From the NCBI RefSeq assembly GCF_009695635.1, contig NZ_VUNN01000001.1:124001-188000 (forward strand): a stretch of 64,000 bases of DNA. Reading direction: 5' to 3'. The translations under genes and the position numbers were made by a program. Below the pieces are notes generated by a model. It was given only the letters and a program-made list of their open reading frames with translations. It searched no databases and was not told the origin of the DNA. Of this stretch, positions 52,031-61,066 are shown in pieces. The stretch is from Bullifex porci. GTDB taxonomy: Bacteria > Spirochaetota > Spirochaetia > Sphaerochaetales > Sphaerochaetaceae. Position 1 is the first letter of the stretch, and each line of letters begins with the position of its first letter.

Positions 52031-52873
52031 ATGAGTGCAATATATAATGAAAGAGCTTATGCAAAGGTTAATTTAGGTTTAAGAGTACTTCAAAAGAGAG
52101 AGGATGGTTTTCATCCTGTAAAGACAATCTTTCATAAAATCAATTTATTTGATGATATTACTTTAAAAATTAGTGATAGTAATAATTTAAAGGTTAAAAT
52201 ATTTGGAAATGAAGAGTATATTGGCTCTAATGTAGATTTAATGGAAAAAGCCTGTATCCTTTTTTCCGATAAAACGAATATTTACTTTGATATTGAAATA
52301 AAGATAGATAAAAAAATCCCATTCCAGGCAGGTCTTGGGGGTGGCTCAAGTGATTGTGCTACTGTTTTATTAACCTTAAATAAGCATTTTAATAATGTAT
52401 TAACAAAAGCAGAGCTATTAAAAATCGCATTAATGCTTGGCTCTGATGTTCCATTCTTTATTACAGGCTTTGATGCAGCGTATGGAGAAGGTAGGGGAGA
52501 GCTATTAAAGGAGGCTGAGGGAGTAAGCTATCCTATTGTAATTTTAAAGAAGAAGGGCTCCTTAGTATCAACAAAGGAAGCGTTTAAAAAGCTTGATGAG
52601 AGAAAATGTATTTCAAGCAGTTTTCCTTCATGGCCATTAAAATTAGAGCTATGGAAAAACAATTTAGTTAATGATTTTGATATTATTCAGCCAATTCGTG
52701 CAGAGGATGAGTTTAAAAAACTATCATCAAATGCTTCTTTTGATTCAACCTGTGGTAGTGGAAGCTGTCAATTTTTAGTTTTTGAAAGTGATAAGCAATT
52801 AAATAATTTCCTCTCTTTGAGGTGTAGTTATGAAATGTTAGTAACAAAGCTTCGAAAAAGCACTTTACATTAA
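52031..52873 (+). CDS. ispE: 4-diphosphocytidyl-2-C-methyl-D-erythritol kinase
   Basis: GHMP kinase of the non-mevalonate isoprenoid pathway, 280 residues, the usual length. N-terminal YAKVNLGLRV and the ATP-binding glycine loop PFQAGLGGGSSDCATVLL are present, with the C-terminal CGSGSCQF motif. The ATG at 52031 has AAGGA just upstream and begins directly at the conserved fold; an in-frame ATG at 52010 adds seven residues. It stands apart from other pathway genes. Confidence 0.95.
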   Translation: MSAIYNERAYAKVNLGLRVLQKREDGFHPVKTIFHKINLFDDITLKISDSNNLKVKIFGNEEYIGSNVDLMEKACILFSDKTNIYFDIEIKIDKKIPFQAGLGGGSSDCATVLLTLNKHFNNVLTKAELLKIALMLGSDVPFFITGFDAAYGEGRGELLKEAEGVSYPIVILKKKGSLVSTKEAFKKLDERKCISSSFPSWPLKLELWKNNLVNDFDIIQPIRAEDEFKKLSSNASFDSTCGSGSCQFLVFESDKQLNNFLSLRCSYEMLVTKLRKSTLH

Positions 52874-52904
52874 AAACTTCTTCTGATATCTTTTCATTTG
52901 AATT

Positions 52905-52976
52905 TGGGAAGTCGCCAAGAGGTTAAGGCTCTGGTTTTTGGTGCCGGCATCGTAGGTTCGAATCCTGCCTTCCCAG
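52905..52976 (+). tRNA. tRNA-Gln (anticodon TTG)
   Basis: A complete cloverleaf. Acceptor TGGGAAG pairs with CTTCCCA, D arm GCCAAGAGGTTAAGGC, anticodon arm CTGGT-TTTTGGT-GCCGG with anticodon TTG, and T arm containing GGTTCGAATCC. Discriminator G; the 3' CCA is not encoded. A terminator follows at once. Lies between ispE and rplY. Confidence 0.93.
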
Positions 52977-52982
52977 CTTATT

Positions 52983-53017
52983 GGCCCGAGCATATTGCTT
53001 TGGGCTAAATTTTTTTA
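52983..53017 (+). terminator. terminator of the tRNA-Gln gene
   Basis: GCCC-AGCA / TGCT-GGGC stem with one internal mismatch pair, followed by seven T. Confidence 0.8.
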
Positions 53018-53122
53018 TTGTAATTTTTTTTATCTTTTTGTATTATCCAATATTGTGCTTAAGCACATTAATTAATATCCATGGTAATTGGTATTTACCA
53101 ATGAGAGTATAAGGAGAAAAAA

Positions 53123-53755
53123 ATGAGCGAAGAAAAAAGCCTCCAGGCTCGCCTAAGAACTGAAGACTTCGGTTCAGCAGGTTCACGTCGTCTTGTTCGC
53201 GCAGGTTTTATCCCTGCAGTTATCTACGGAAAGCAGGAACCAATCCACGTAGTAATCAATGCAAAAGAGTTTATGATGAAGAAGCATACCTTCAGTGAAT
53301 CAACTCTTATTTCATTGAATGTTGATGGTACTGACCACAAGGTATTTGTAAAGACATATCAGGAAGATTTATTAAAGGGTATTGTTAAGCACGTTGACTT
53401 CTACGAAGTTACATTTGGTGTTCTTGTTAAGACTCACGTAAGAGTTGAACTCACAGGTACTCCTAATGGTTGTAAGGTTGGCGGTGTTCTTGATCAGGTT
53501 ATCCATGAAGTTGAAATCGAATGTTTCCCAAGACACCTCCCAGAATCAATTACAGCAGATGTTACTTCTCTTGAAATCAATGAAGGTATCAGAGTATCTG
53601 ACCTCAAAGTACCTGCAGAGATTAAGATCCTTACAGATGCTAATGCTACAGTTGCAACAGTTAAGGGTGTTAAGGAAGAAGCAGCTCCTGCTACTGATGA
53701 TGCAGCAGCTACAGCAGCTACAACAGCTACAACAGCTACAACAGAAGCAAAATAA
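53123..53755 (+). CDS. rplY: 50S ribosomal protein L25 (Ctc form)
   Basis: A 210-residue L25/TL5-type protein that binds 5S rRNA. The N-terminal L25 domain (GSAGSRRLVRAGFIPAVIYG) is followed by the Ctc extension and a low-complexity tail. The tail is encoded partly by three exact nine-base repeats (GCTACAACA, 53717-53743), giving Ala-Thr-Thr units. AAGGAGAAAA precedes the ATG. Its stop overlaps the pth start (TAATG). Confidence 0.95.
   Translation: MSEEKSLQARLRTEDFGSAGSRRLVRAGFIPAVIYGKQEPIHVVINAKEFMMKKHTFSESTLISLNVDGTDHKVFVKTYQEDLLKGIVKHVDFYEVTFGVLVKTHVRVELTGTPNGCKVGGVLDQVIHEVEIECFPRHLPESITADVTSLEINEGIRVSDLKVPAEIKILTDANATVATVKGVKEEAAPATDDAAATAATTATTATTEAK
53717..53743 (+). repeat. nine-base tandem repeat in the L25 tail
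   Basis: Three perfect GCTACAACA units, preceded by a near-copy GCTACAGCA. In frame, so copy-number change would alter only tail length. Confidence 0.85.
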
Positions 53756-54312
53756 TGTTTGTAGTATTTGGGCTAGGTAATCCTGGTCTTAAATACGAAG
53801 GGACAAGACACAATGTTGGAGTGGAAACACTTCAAAAGATGGCAGCGTACTTTCAAGTAAAATTGAAAAAGCGCTGCTTTTCTTCTTATGAAGAAGCAAT
53901 AGCTAATGAAAATATAAAGCTAGTCTTTCCCTTAACGTATATGAATAGATCAGGTAAGGTTGTAAATAGGACTGTAAAAGAATTTGATGAGCTAATTGTC
54001 ATTTGTGATCAGATGGACCTTCCTTGTGGAAAAATTAGACTTAAACGAGGCGGCTCCTCTGCTGGACACAATGGCTTAAAGAGTATGCTAGAAGCTTACC
54101 CTCAAAACTTTATTAGAATGTACATTGGAGTTGGTCGTCCTCAGGAAGGAATTAGTGTCCCAGACCATGTACTATCACGCTTTAGCGAGCAAGATAGAGC
54201 TTTGATTGAAAAAGCTGAGGATAAAGCCGCTGAGATATTAGAAAAGCTACTATGTAATGAGCAAACCTTTGCTATACTACAGGGTGAAGCTAATAGCTGG
54301 AGTTGTTCTTGA
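53755..54312 (+). CDS. pth: peptidyl-tRNA hydrolase
   Basis: Releases peptides from prematurely dropped peptidyl-tRNA. A 185-residue protein with GLGNPGLKYEGTRHNVG (catalytic His in RHNVG), the FPLTYMNRSGK motif and the GGSSAGHNGLKS loop. Starts at ATG overlapping the rplY stop. rplY-pth is a common bacterial pairing. The tilS TTG start overlaps its stop. Confidence 0.96.
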   Translation: MFVVFGLGNPGLKYEGTRHNVGVETLQKMAAYFQVKLKKRCFSSYEEAIANENIKLVFPLTYMNRSGKVVNRTVKEFDELIVICDQMDLPCGKIRLKRGGSSAGHNGLKSMLEAYPQNFIRMYIGVGRPQEGISVPDHVLSRFSEQDRALIEKAEDKAAEILEKLLCNEQTFAILQGEANSWSCS

Positions 54313-55574
54313 TTGATTTAGAATTAAAGGTCAATTCTTATTTAGAAGCATATAGAATTGCTAAAGATGAAAAAATATATGTTGCATTCAGTGGAGGCGC
54401 TGATAGTCTTGCTTTACTTGCTATTCTATCTAAAGTAATGACTACACCTCCTATTGCAGTGTATGTTGATCATAATCTAAGAAATAGAGCTGAATTAGAC
54501 CTTGAAATTCAAAGAAATATAGAAAACTGTCATAAACTTGGGTGTAAATTAATTATTCATACATTAGAGCAGGGTGAGGTTAATAAGCTTTGTAAAGCTG
54601 ATAGAATTACAGTTGAAGCTGCTGCAAGATTATTACGCTACTCCTACTTTGACTCTCTTGATTCATTTGTTGCAACTGCACATAACTATGATGACCAGGT
54701 TGAATCTGTATTTATGCGCTTATTATCTGGTTCAACATTTCAATCCTTAGCTGGGATTAGAAGAAAAAGAGGTAAATATATAAGACCACTTTTAGATATT
54801 AAAAAGAGTGATATCGAAAGCTATTGTCTTAAAAATAATCTAACTTTTTCTTATGACTCTACTAATTCTCAGCTATTTTGCTTAAGAAATAAAATTAGAC
54901 ATTTAGTAGCTCCAGCTCTTAATGATGAATTAAAGCAGTCCTTAGTAAATATTAGTAATAATATATCTGCCTTTTTAGATAGAATAAATATTTTAGCTTC
55001 AAGCAATAAGGGCTTTTATAGAACACTTGATAGAAAAGAATTTTTATCATTAATTGAGATAGAAGCTGATATTACAATTTTAAATTTTATCTCCTTTTAT
55101 ACTCAGGATAGGGTATCAAAGAGAGAGCTTGAGAGTATTAAGGACAATATTAAAAAGAAAAAAGCTATTGAAAATAATGACTATATAATTACTTGCACTG
55201 AGAGTGAAATAAGAATTTATCCTCCTAAATTCTACTATTCAGCTCGGTTAAGAGTTGATGATGAATTTATGGGGTTAAAATTCATTAAAAGCGATAGTAA
55301 GGATGCTTTAGTCCTTCCTTGTTATGATTTTATAATAAGAGTTAATGAGGAAGGTGATGAAATAGAAACTGTAAAAGCTAGGACAAAAGTAAAGGATTTA
55401 CTAAGCGCTATGAAAATACCTTACTGTTTAGTTGTTTGCTCTAAAGAAGGAATTGTTGGGGTTTTTGCAGCCTGCTTTGGCGGTAAAAATAGAATTTCTA
55501 AAGAATTTTACCTTCCTAATTATGAACAACACCAACGTTATGATGTGATTTCTTCAACGTTGCTTGAATTCTGA
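54309..55574 (+). CDS. tilS: tRNA(Ile)-lysidine synthase
   Basis: Modifies C34 of tRNA-Ile(CAU) to lysidine. About 421 residues, with the PP-loop ATP pyrophosphatase motif AFSGGADSLALL near the N terminus, the later EAAARLLRY and AHNYDDQVES motifs, and a C-terminal substrate-binding domain. The TTG at 54309 overlaps the pth stop (TTGA) and gives the usual N terminus; a TTG at 54303 is two codons longer. Followed 50 bases later by ftsH. Confidence 0.94.
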   Translation: MIDLELKVNSYLEAYRIAKDEKIYVAFSGGADSLALLAILSKVMTTPPIAVYVDHNLRNRAELDLEIQRNIENCHKLGCKLIIHTLEQGEVNKLCKADRITVEAAARLLRYSYFDSLDSFVATAHNYDDQVESVFMRLLSGSTFQSLAGIRRKRGKYIRPLLDIKKSDIESYCLKNNLTFSYDSTNSQLFCLRNKIRHLVAPALNDELKQSLVNISNNISAFLDRINILASSNKGFYRTLDRKEFLSLIEIEADITILNFISFYTQDRVSKRELESIKDNIKKKKAIENNDYIITCTESEIRIYPPKFYYSARLRVDDEFMGLKFIKSDSKDALVLPCYDFIIRVNEEGDEIETVKARTKVKDLLSAMKIPYCLVVCSKEGIVGVFAACFGGKNRISKEFYLPNYEQHQRYDVISSTLLEF

Positions 55575-55624
55575 TACATATTTCTTTATATTTAGAATAT
55601 TATTGAAATCTTATAGGAAAGCTA

Positions 55625-57607
55625 ATGGACGAAAATAAAGATAAAGAACCAATAAAGGACCAAGAGCCTAATAGTAATGGTCCTGAGAATACTCCTAAAA
55701 AGGGGTCTGACGAAAAAAAGAAAAAAGATAATGTCTATGACCAATATAAATATTGGGGTAGTGATAAAAATGATGATGGGTTTTTTAAGGGTGGCCCTAA
55801 GGGTAAGCTAACTCTTTTCATTTTTATTGCCTTAGTATTAAGCTTTGGATTTTTATTTTTCAATGAATCACGTGCTACAAAGCCACAGGAGGTAACCTAC
55901 TCCTCCTTTATTAAGGCTGTAGAAAATGGAAGCGTAATTAAAGCAGATATCAAGGATGAGGCACAGGTAACATTTACAACCTTAAATGGTACTACTGCAA
56001 TTTGTAGAATACCTTACTATGATTCAAGCCTAATGGAGCTTTTAAAGAATAATAATGTAGAGGTTGTAGGCTCTGTACAGGGTGTATCCTTCCTCTATAT
56101 ATTCTTACAGCTCTTCCCTTGGCTTATCTTTGGCTTTATTATGTTCAACCTCTATCGCCAAACAGGTGCTGCTGGTGGTAAGGGCATGATGGGCTCTCTT
56201 GGTAAGAGTAATGCTCATCAATATGGCTCAAAGGATAAAAAGGTTACATTTGCAGATGTAGCAGGCCAAAAGGAAAGTAAGTATGAGCTACAGGAGGTTG
56301 TAGAGTTCTTAAAGTCCCCTGAACGCTTTGTAAAAATCGGTGCAAGAATTCCTAAAGGTGTTTTATTAGTAGGTCCTCCAGGAACAGGTAAGACCTTACT
56401 TGCTCGTGCAGTAGCAGGTGAAGCTGGAGTTAATTTCTTCCACACCTCAGGCTCAGACTTCGTTGAGATGTTTGTAGGTATGGGTGCTGCTCGTGTTAGA
56501 GATTTATTTGAAACAGGTAGAAAGAATGCACCATGTATTCTCTTCATCGACGAGCTTGATGCTGTAGGTCGTTCTCGTGGAAGTGGACTAGGTGGTGGAC
56601 ACGATGAAAGAGAGCAAACTCTTAACCAAATACTTGTTGAGATGGATGGCTTCTCTTCAGACCCTGGTGTAATTGTAATTGCTGCAACTAACCGTCCTGA
56701 TGTACTTGACCCAGCACTACTTCGTCCAGGTCGTTTCGATCGTCAGGTAGTTGTTGATCTTCCTGATGTTCAAGAGCGATTAGATATTTTACGTATTCAC
56801 TCAAAGAAGGTTAAGAGTGAGGGTGATATAGACCTTGAAAGAATAGCTAAAGCAACACCAGGCTCCTCTGGTGCTGACTTAGCAAATCTTGTTAATGAAG
56901 CAGCTCTTTTCGCAGCTCGTGATAATAGAGAGACAGTTTCAATGGCAGATTATGAAAAGGCTAGAGATAAGATCATCCTTGGTGTTGCAAGAGAAAGCCG
57001 TTTCATGACTCAGGATGAGAAGAAAGCTACAGCCTACCATGAAGCAGGACACACCTTACTACACTACTACCTTAAGTATACAGATCCTCTCCATAAGGTT
57101 ACTATTATCCCTCATGGCAGAGCACTTGGTCTTACTATTTCACTTCCTGAAAAGGACCAGTATACACTGCGTAAGGGTTATCTCTTAGATAGAATAGTAA
57201 TTTGTATGGGTGGTTATGTTGCTGAGGATATCGTTTATGGTGAGACCACAACAGGTACAAGCAATGATATCAAGCAGGCAACAGATCTTGCACATCGTAT
57301 GGTAACAGAGTGGGGTATGAGTGACCTTGGATTCATTTCATTAGCTAGTGAGGGCGAGCCTTTATTCTTAGGTAGAGAGATTACTCAGAAGAAGGATTTC
57401 TCAGATAAGACAGCTACTAGAATTGATGAGGAGGTTCAGAAGATTCTTACCTCCTGTATGGCAACCTGCCGTGATATTCTTACAACTCATCGTGACCAGC
57501 TTGATAAGCTTACAGATGAGCTTTGTGAGAAGGAAACTCTAGATGATAGTGAAATTAGAGTTTTACTTGGTTTTGAACCACATAAAAGTGAAAGTGAGTT
57601 AGTCTGA
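55625..57607 (+). CDS. ftsH: ATP-dependent zinc metalloprotease FtsH
   Basis: A 660-residue inner-membrane AAA+ protease degrading misfolded membrane and regulatory proteins. Charged N-terminal tail (1-58), TM1 (about 61-79), extracytoplasmic domain, TM2 (about 158-180), Walker A GPPGTGKT (about 251), [23 protein letters not shown], and the zinc motif HEAGH (about 472). The unusually long, Lys/Glu-rich N-terminal tail is atypical of short-tailed homologues. Adjacent to lepA, two bases apart. Confidence 0.97.
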   Translation: MDENKDKEPIKDQEPNSNGPENTPKKGSDEKKKKDNVYDQYKYWGSDKNDDGFFKGGPKGKLTLFIFIALVLSFGFLFFNESRATKPQEVTYSSFIKAVENGSVIKADIKDEAQVTFTTLNGTTAICRIPYYDSSLMELLKNNNVEVVGSVQGVSFLYIFLQLFPWLIFGFIMFNLYRQTGAAGGKGMMGSLGKSNAHQYGSKDKKVTFADVAGQKESKYELQEVVEFLKSPERFVKIGARIPKGVLLVGPPGTGKTLLARAVAGEAGVNFFHTSGSDFVEMFVGMGAARVRDLFETGRKNAPCILFIDELDAVGRSRGSGLGGGHDEREQTLNQILVEMDGFSSDPGVIVIAATNRPDVLDPALLRPGRFDRQVVVDLPDVQERLDILRIHSKKVKSEGDIDLERIAKATPGSSGADLANLVNEAALFAARDNRETVSMADYEKARDKIILGVARESRFMTQDEKKATAYHEAGHTLLHYYLKYTDPLHKVTIIPHGRALGLTISLPEKDQYTLRKGYLLDRIVICMGGYVAEDIVYGETTTGTSNDIKQATDLAHRMVTEWGMSDLGFISLASEGEPLFLGREITQKKDFSDKTATRIDEEVQKILTSCMATCRDILTTHRDQLDKLTDELCEKETLDDSEIRVLLGFEPHKSESELV

Positions 57608-57609
57608 TA

Positions 57610-59421
57610 ATGGATATTAAACACAAAAGAAACTTCTGTATCATTGCTCATATTGACCATGGTAAGAGTACTCTTGCTGATAGATTCATAGAGAAAGCCC
57701 GCTTGGTAACTAGTAGAGGTCCAATGGGTACCCAGCTTCTCGATAATATGGATATCGAGAAGGAGAGGGGTATTACCATTAAAAGCCAAGCTGTAACTAT
57801 TCCTTATACAGCAGCAGATGGCCAAGAATATGAGCTAAACCTGGTTGATACTCCGGGACACGTTGACTTTACATATGAAGTAAGCCGTGCGATTTCATCA
57901 TGTGAGGGTGCTTTATTACTTATAGATGCATCACAAGGTGTAGAGGCTCAAACCTTAGCAAATCTATATCTTGCTATGGAGCATAATCTAGAGGTTATTC
58001 CTGTAATAAATAAGATTGATTTGCCTAGTGCAGATATCCCAGCGTGCTTACATCAAATTGACCATGACCTTGGCTTAGACCCTGATATGACATGCTTTGT
58101 ATCTGCAAAGACAGGTGAGGGTGTTGATAGTCTTTATGAAGCAATAGTAAAGAATATTCCTGCTCCTGAAGGAAGTGATGATAACTCACTAAAGGCATTA
58201 ATTTTTGATAGTCACTATGATCCTTATCGTGGTGTAATAGTACATTGTAGATTATTCTCAGGAACCTTAAAAACTGGTGATGAAATTAAGTTTATGCACT
58301 CTGATGCTGTATACAAGGTTGAGGATTGTGGTATTTTCCAGCTCCAGCTAGTAACTAAGGGTGAGCTTAAGGCTGGTGATGTTGGTTATTTCATTGCTGG
58401 TATTAAGACAATAAGTGATATTAGAGTTGGTGATACAGTAACTGGAATTAAAAATCCAGCTTCTGAGCCATTAGCTGGCTTTAAGGAAGTAAAGCCTGTA
58501 GTATTCTCATCTATCTACCCAGTTGATAGCAATGACTATGAGGAGCTTCAGGAAGCTATTGAAAGATTAAAGCTTAATGATGCATCCCTTGTCTATGAAA
58601 AGGATAACTCTGCAGCTCTTGGCTTTGGCTTTAGATGTGGATTCTTAGGAATGCTACACCTTGAAGTAATTCAAGAGAGAATAGAGAGAGAATTTGATTT
58701 ATCAATTGTTTTTACATCTCCATCTGTACGATATATCGTTCATATGAAGAATGGTGAAACTCTCTATATTGATAATCCTCTAGAGTATCCTGAGGTTATG
58801 AGAATTGATTATTCTGAGGAGCCTTATATACAAGCTAATATCATTACTCCAACACAATATGTTGGTCCTATTATATCTCTTTGTCTTGAAAAGAGAGGTG
58901 TTCAGAGTGCAATGAACTACCTCGATGAGAAGAGAGTTGAGCTTGTTTATGAGATGCCATTAGCAGAGGTACTATTTGATTTCTATGATCGATTAAAGAG
59001 TATTTCTCGTGGATACGCATCCTTTGACTATGAAGTCATTGGGTATAAGAAGACAGATCTAGTAAGACTCGATATTCTCGTAAACTCAGAGCCTGTTGAT
59101 GCTTTATCACAACTAGTATTTAAGGATAATGCTCAATCACGTGGTAGAATGGTTTGCGAAAGGTTAAAGGATGAAATTCCTCGTCAGCAGTTTAAGATTG
59201 CAATACAAGGTGCTATTGGAGGTAACATCATTTCTCGTGAAACTATTTCTGCATATAGAAAGGATGTAACTGCTAAGTGTTATGGTGGTGATATCTCAAG
59301 AAAGAGAAAGCTCCTTGAAAAGCAGAAGGAAGGTAAGAAGAGAATGAAGATGGTTGGTAACGTCGAAATTCCACAGCAGGCCTTCTTAGCAGTTTTAAAA
59401 ACTAACGAAGATAAGCAGTAA
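57610..59421 (+). CDS. lepA: elongation factor 4 (LepA)
   Basis: A 603-residue translational GTPase that remodels or back-translocates stalled ribosomes. G1 AHIDHGKST near residue 13, G3 DTPGH, G4 NKID, followed by domains II, III, V and the LepA-specific C-terminal domain (KRKLLEKQKEGKKRMKMVG). Starts two bases after the ftsH stop. A terminator follows (59428-59453). Confidence 0.97.
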   Translation: MDIKHKRNFCIIAHIDHGKSTLADRFIEKARLVTSRGPMGTQLLDNMDIEKERGITIKSQAVTIPYTAADGQEYELNLVDTPGHVDFTYEVSRAISSCEGALLLIDASQGVEAQTLANLYLAMEHNLEVIPVINKIDLPSADIPACLHQIDHDLGLDPDMTCFVSAKTGEGVDSLYEAIVKNIPAPEGSDDNSLKALIFDSHYDPYRGVIVHCRLFSGTLKTGDEIKFMHSDAVYKVEDCGIFQLQLVTKGELKAGDVGYFIAGIKTISDIRVGDTVTGIKNPASEPLAGFKEVKPVVFSSIYPVDSNDYEELQEAIERLKLNDASLVYEKDNSAALGFGFRCGFLGMLHLEVIQERIEREFDLSIVFTSPSVRYIVHMKNGETLYIDNPLEYPEVMRIDYSEEPYIQANIITPTQYVGPIISLCLEKRGVQSAMNYLDEKRVELVYEMPLAEVLFDFYDRLKSISRGYASFDYEVIGYKKTDLVRLDILVNSEPVDALSQLVFKDNAQSRGRMVCERLKDEIPRQQFKIAIQGAIGGNIISRETISAYRKDVTAKCYGGDISRKRKLLEKQKEGKKRMKMVGNVEIPQQAFLAVLKTNEDKQ

Positions 59422-59427
59422 ATTAAT

Positions 59428-59453
59428 GCTCCTCAGTTGAGGAGCTTATTTTT
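59428..59453 (+). terminator. terminator of the rplY-lepA operon
   Basis: GCTCCTC-AGTT-GAGGAGC hairpin then TTATTTTT. Confidence 0.9.
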
Positions 59454-59473
59454 AATAGACTTTTATTAATAAT

Positions 59474-60382
59474 TTAATATTGTTCTCTAATTACATAATC
59501 GTTTGGATTTTGAATATCAAAGCTTCCACTTTTAATCTTGATTACTGATATTTCATTTTCAGGAGTGTTTCCTGGATAAGTTTTCTCAACTACTACTTCT
59601 CCAACTTTTTCTCCTGGTAATTCAGTGGCTTCACCTGTTAGAGGGTTAGTAATTTTACTTCCTCTTTTGTATATATCAAAGGAACTACCAGCCTTAATAC
59701 CGATAGACTCTCCTCCAAAAATATACATCAGACCGTTATCAACGATTACATTCGATTGCCAAGGATTTTCATTACATTTTTCAATAATATTGTTAATCAA
59801 ACTATCAATAGCAGCTTCAATTGCTTTTATCTCTAAAGAGTTAGGATCATATCCTGAACTTTGTACAGATATACCCATTACATTTAATCCAGCAGAAGTA
59901 TTTTTAGAAGTACCTTGTCCTTCTTCTGCAAAAATAACTTGATTAGTTTCTGTATCAACTAATCTAATTGTAACAGAAGCTTCTACAGATGTAGATTGTG
60001 ATGAAAGCCCCATAAAGCTTCCGCCAGTAGTTTTGCTTGCAACTGAGTTTACTGAACCGATGAGCTTATATTGTGTATAAGTATTTCCACTAGCTGTATC
60101 AAATACTAGAAATTTTCCACTAGCCTGTAACATGTTTACTATTGTATCTTGAGCAGCCTTTGCATATGCAGCGCTATTATTAGCTGACATTTCAGTTGAA
60201 AACTCTTGAACATAGATAGACTTTTTGAGATTAGGAGCAGTGTTATCAATACTTCTGTTTATAGAGCCACCTTTTTCTGCTTTAACACTTGTTGAGGAGC
60301 TAGTAGCACAAGAAGTAAATAAAAGAATAACCGATAATAAGAGCACAAAGCTAACATTGACTTTAAATTGTGTTTTTGACAT
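59474..60382 (-). CDS. CsgG-family lipoprotein
   Basis: A 302-residue lipoprotein (lipobox FTSC) with the CsgG domain pattern: SIYVQEFSTE, a helix (AAYAKAAQDTIVNMLQAS), GKFLVFDTAS, then KLIGSVNSVASK and TIRLVDTETNQVIFAEEGQG. The C-terminal part (about 215-300) resembles a FlgT-like domain. CsgG relatives form outer-membrane channels or periplasmic assembly platforms. No curli genes are nearby, so a curli role is not supported. Divergent neighbours are lepA and ktrAB; it is monocistronic. Confidence 0.85.
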   Translation of the reverse strand: MSKTQFKVNVSFVLLLSVILLFTSCATSSSTSVKAEKGGSINRSIDNTAPNLKKSIYVQEFSTEMSANNSAAYAKAAQDTIVNMLQASGKFLVFDTASGNTYTQYKLIGSVNSVASKTTGGSFMGLSSQSTSVEASVTIRLVDTETNQVIFAEEGQGTSKNTSAGLNVMGISVQSSGYDPNSLEIKAIEAAIDSLINNIIEKCNENPWQSNVIVDNGLMYIFGGESIGIKAGSSFDIYKRGSKITNPLTGEATELPGEKVGEVVVEKTYPGNTPENEISVIKIKSGSFDIQNPNDYVIREQY

Positions 60383-60406
60383 TTTTTCACCCTCAAAAAT
60401 AGTTTT

Positions 60407-61066
60407 TTACTTTAGATGATCTTGGAAAGCTGTAATACTTTTATTAGTTCCACATATATACATACTATCTTTAGAGTAGAGCATAGTATTTGGAGTAATA
60501 TTACCTGTTGCCTTTCCATCATGTACTATTGCAATAAGGTTTAAATTATATTTTTGTCTTAAGTTAATTTCACTTACTGTCTTAGAATCGAAGATATAAG
60601 GAACCTTCATTTGGACGATTGAGAAATCATCAGAGAGAGGGAGTATATCCTCTGTTAGTGCATTTGAAACTGAGTATGCAACTCTAGTTGCGATATCAAT
60701 TTCAGGAAAGATTATTTCTGCTCCAATCTTTTCAAGAATCTTTGCATGGTCATCACTGTTGGCTTTACATATAACTCTTTTTACTCCAAGCTCTATAGCA
60801 TTTAATGCAGCTAGGATACTTGCTTCGATATCCTTACCGATACCGATTACTACAACATCTGCATCCTTTACTCCACACTCAGTTAGAGCATCCTTATTAA
60901 TGCTATTTATTATATAAACATCTGCACCAAATTTACTTATAGCTTCCAAAATTGTTTCATCTTTATCGATTGCAATTACATTTTGTCCAATCTCAAGAAG
61001 TGTTTTTGCAACCTGGAAGCCAAATCTTCCTAATCCAATAACTGCAAAAGTTCTATATTTTTTCAT
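60407..61066 (-). CDS. ktrA: Trk/Ktr potassium uptake regulatory subunit (TrkA/KtrA)
   Basis: A 219-residue cytosolic RCK protein with an NAD/ATP-binding Rossmann motif AVIGLGRFGFQVAKTL, a TrkA-N domain and a TrkA-C domain (about 140-219). One RCK unit, as in KtrA. It gates the channel encoded upstream; starts overlap by four bases (ATGA), and no c-di-AMP motif can be assigned. Confidence 0.94.
   Translation of the reverse strand: MKKYRTFAVIGLGRFGFQVAKTLLEIGQNVIAIDKDETILEAISKFGADVYIINSINKDALTECGVKDADVVVIGIGKDIEASILAALNAIELGVKRVICKANSDDHAKILEKIGAEIIFPEIDIATRVAYSVSNALTEDILPLSDDFSIVQMKVPYIFDSKTVSEINLRQKYNLNLIAIVHDGKATGNITPNTMLYSKDSMYICGTNKSITAFQDHLK

Noticed and set aside
53445-53780. 111-residue Gln/Leu-rich frame at the end of rplY
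   Set aside because: Frame-shifted reading of the L25 tail repeat; the true frame is the ribosomal protein.
59474-60382. Curli secretion system suggested by the CsgG-like domain
   Set aside because: No csgA, csgE or csgF-like neighbours; CsgG-fold lipoproteins are widespread with other roles.
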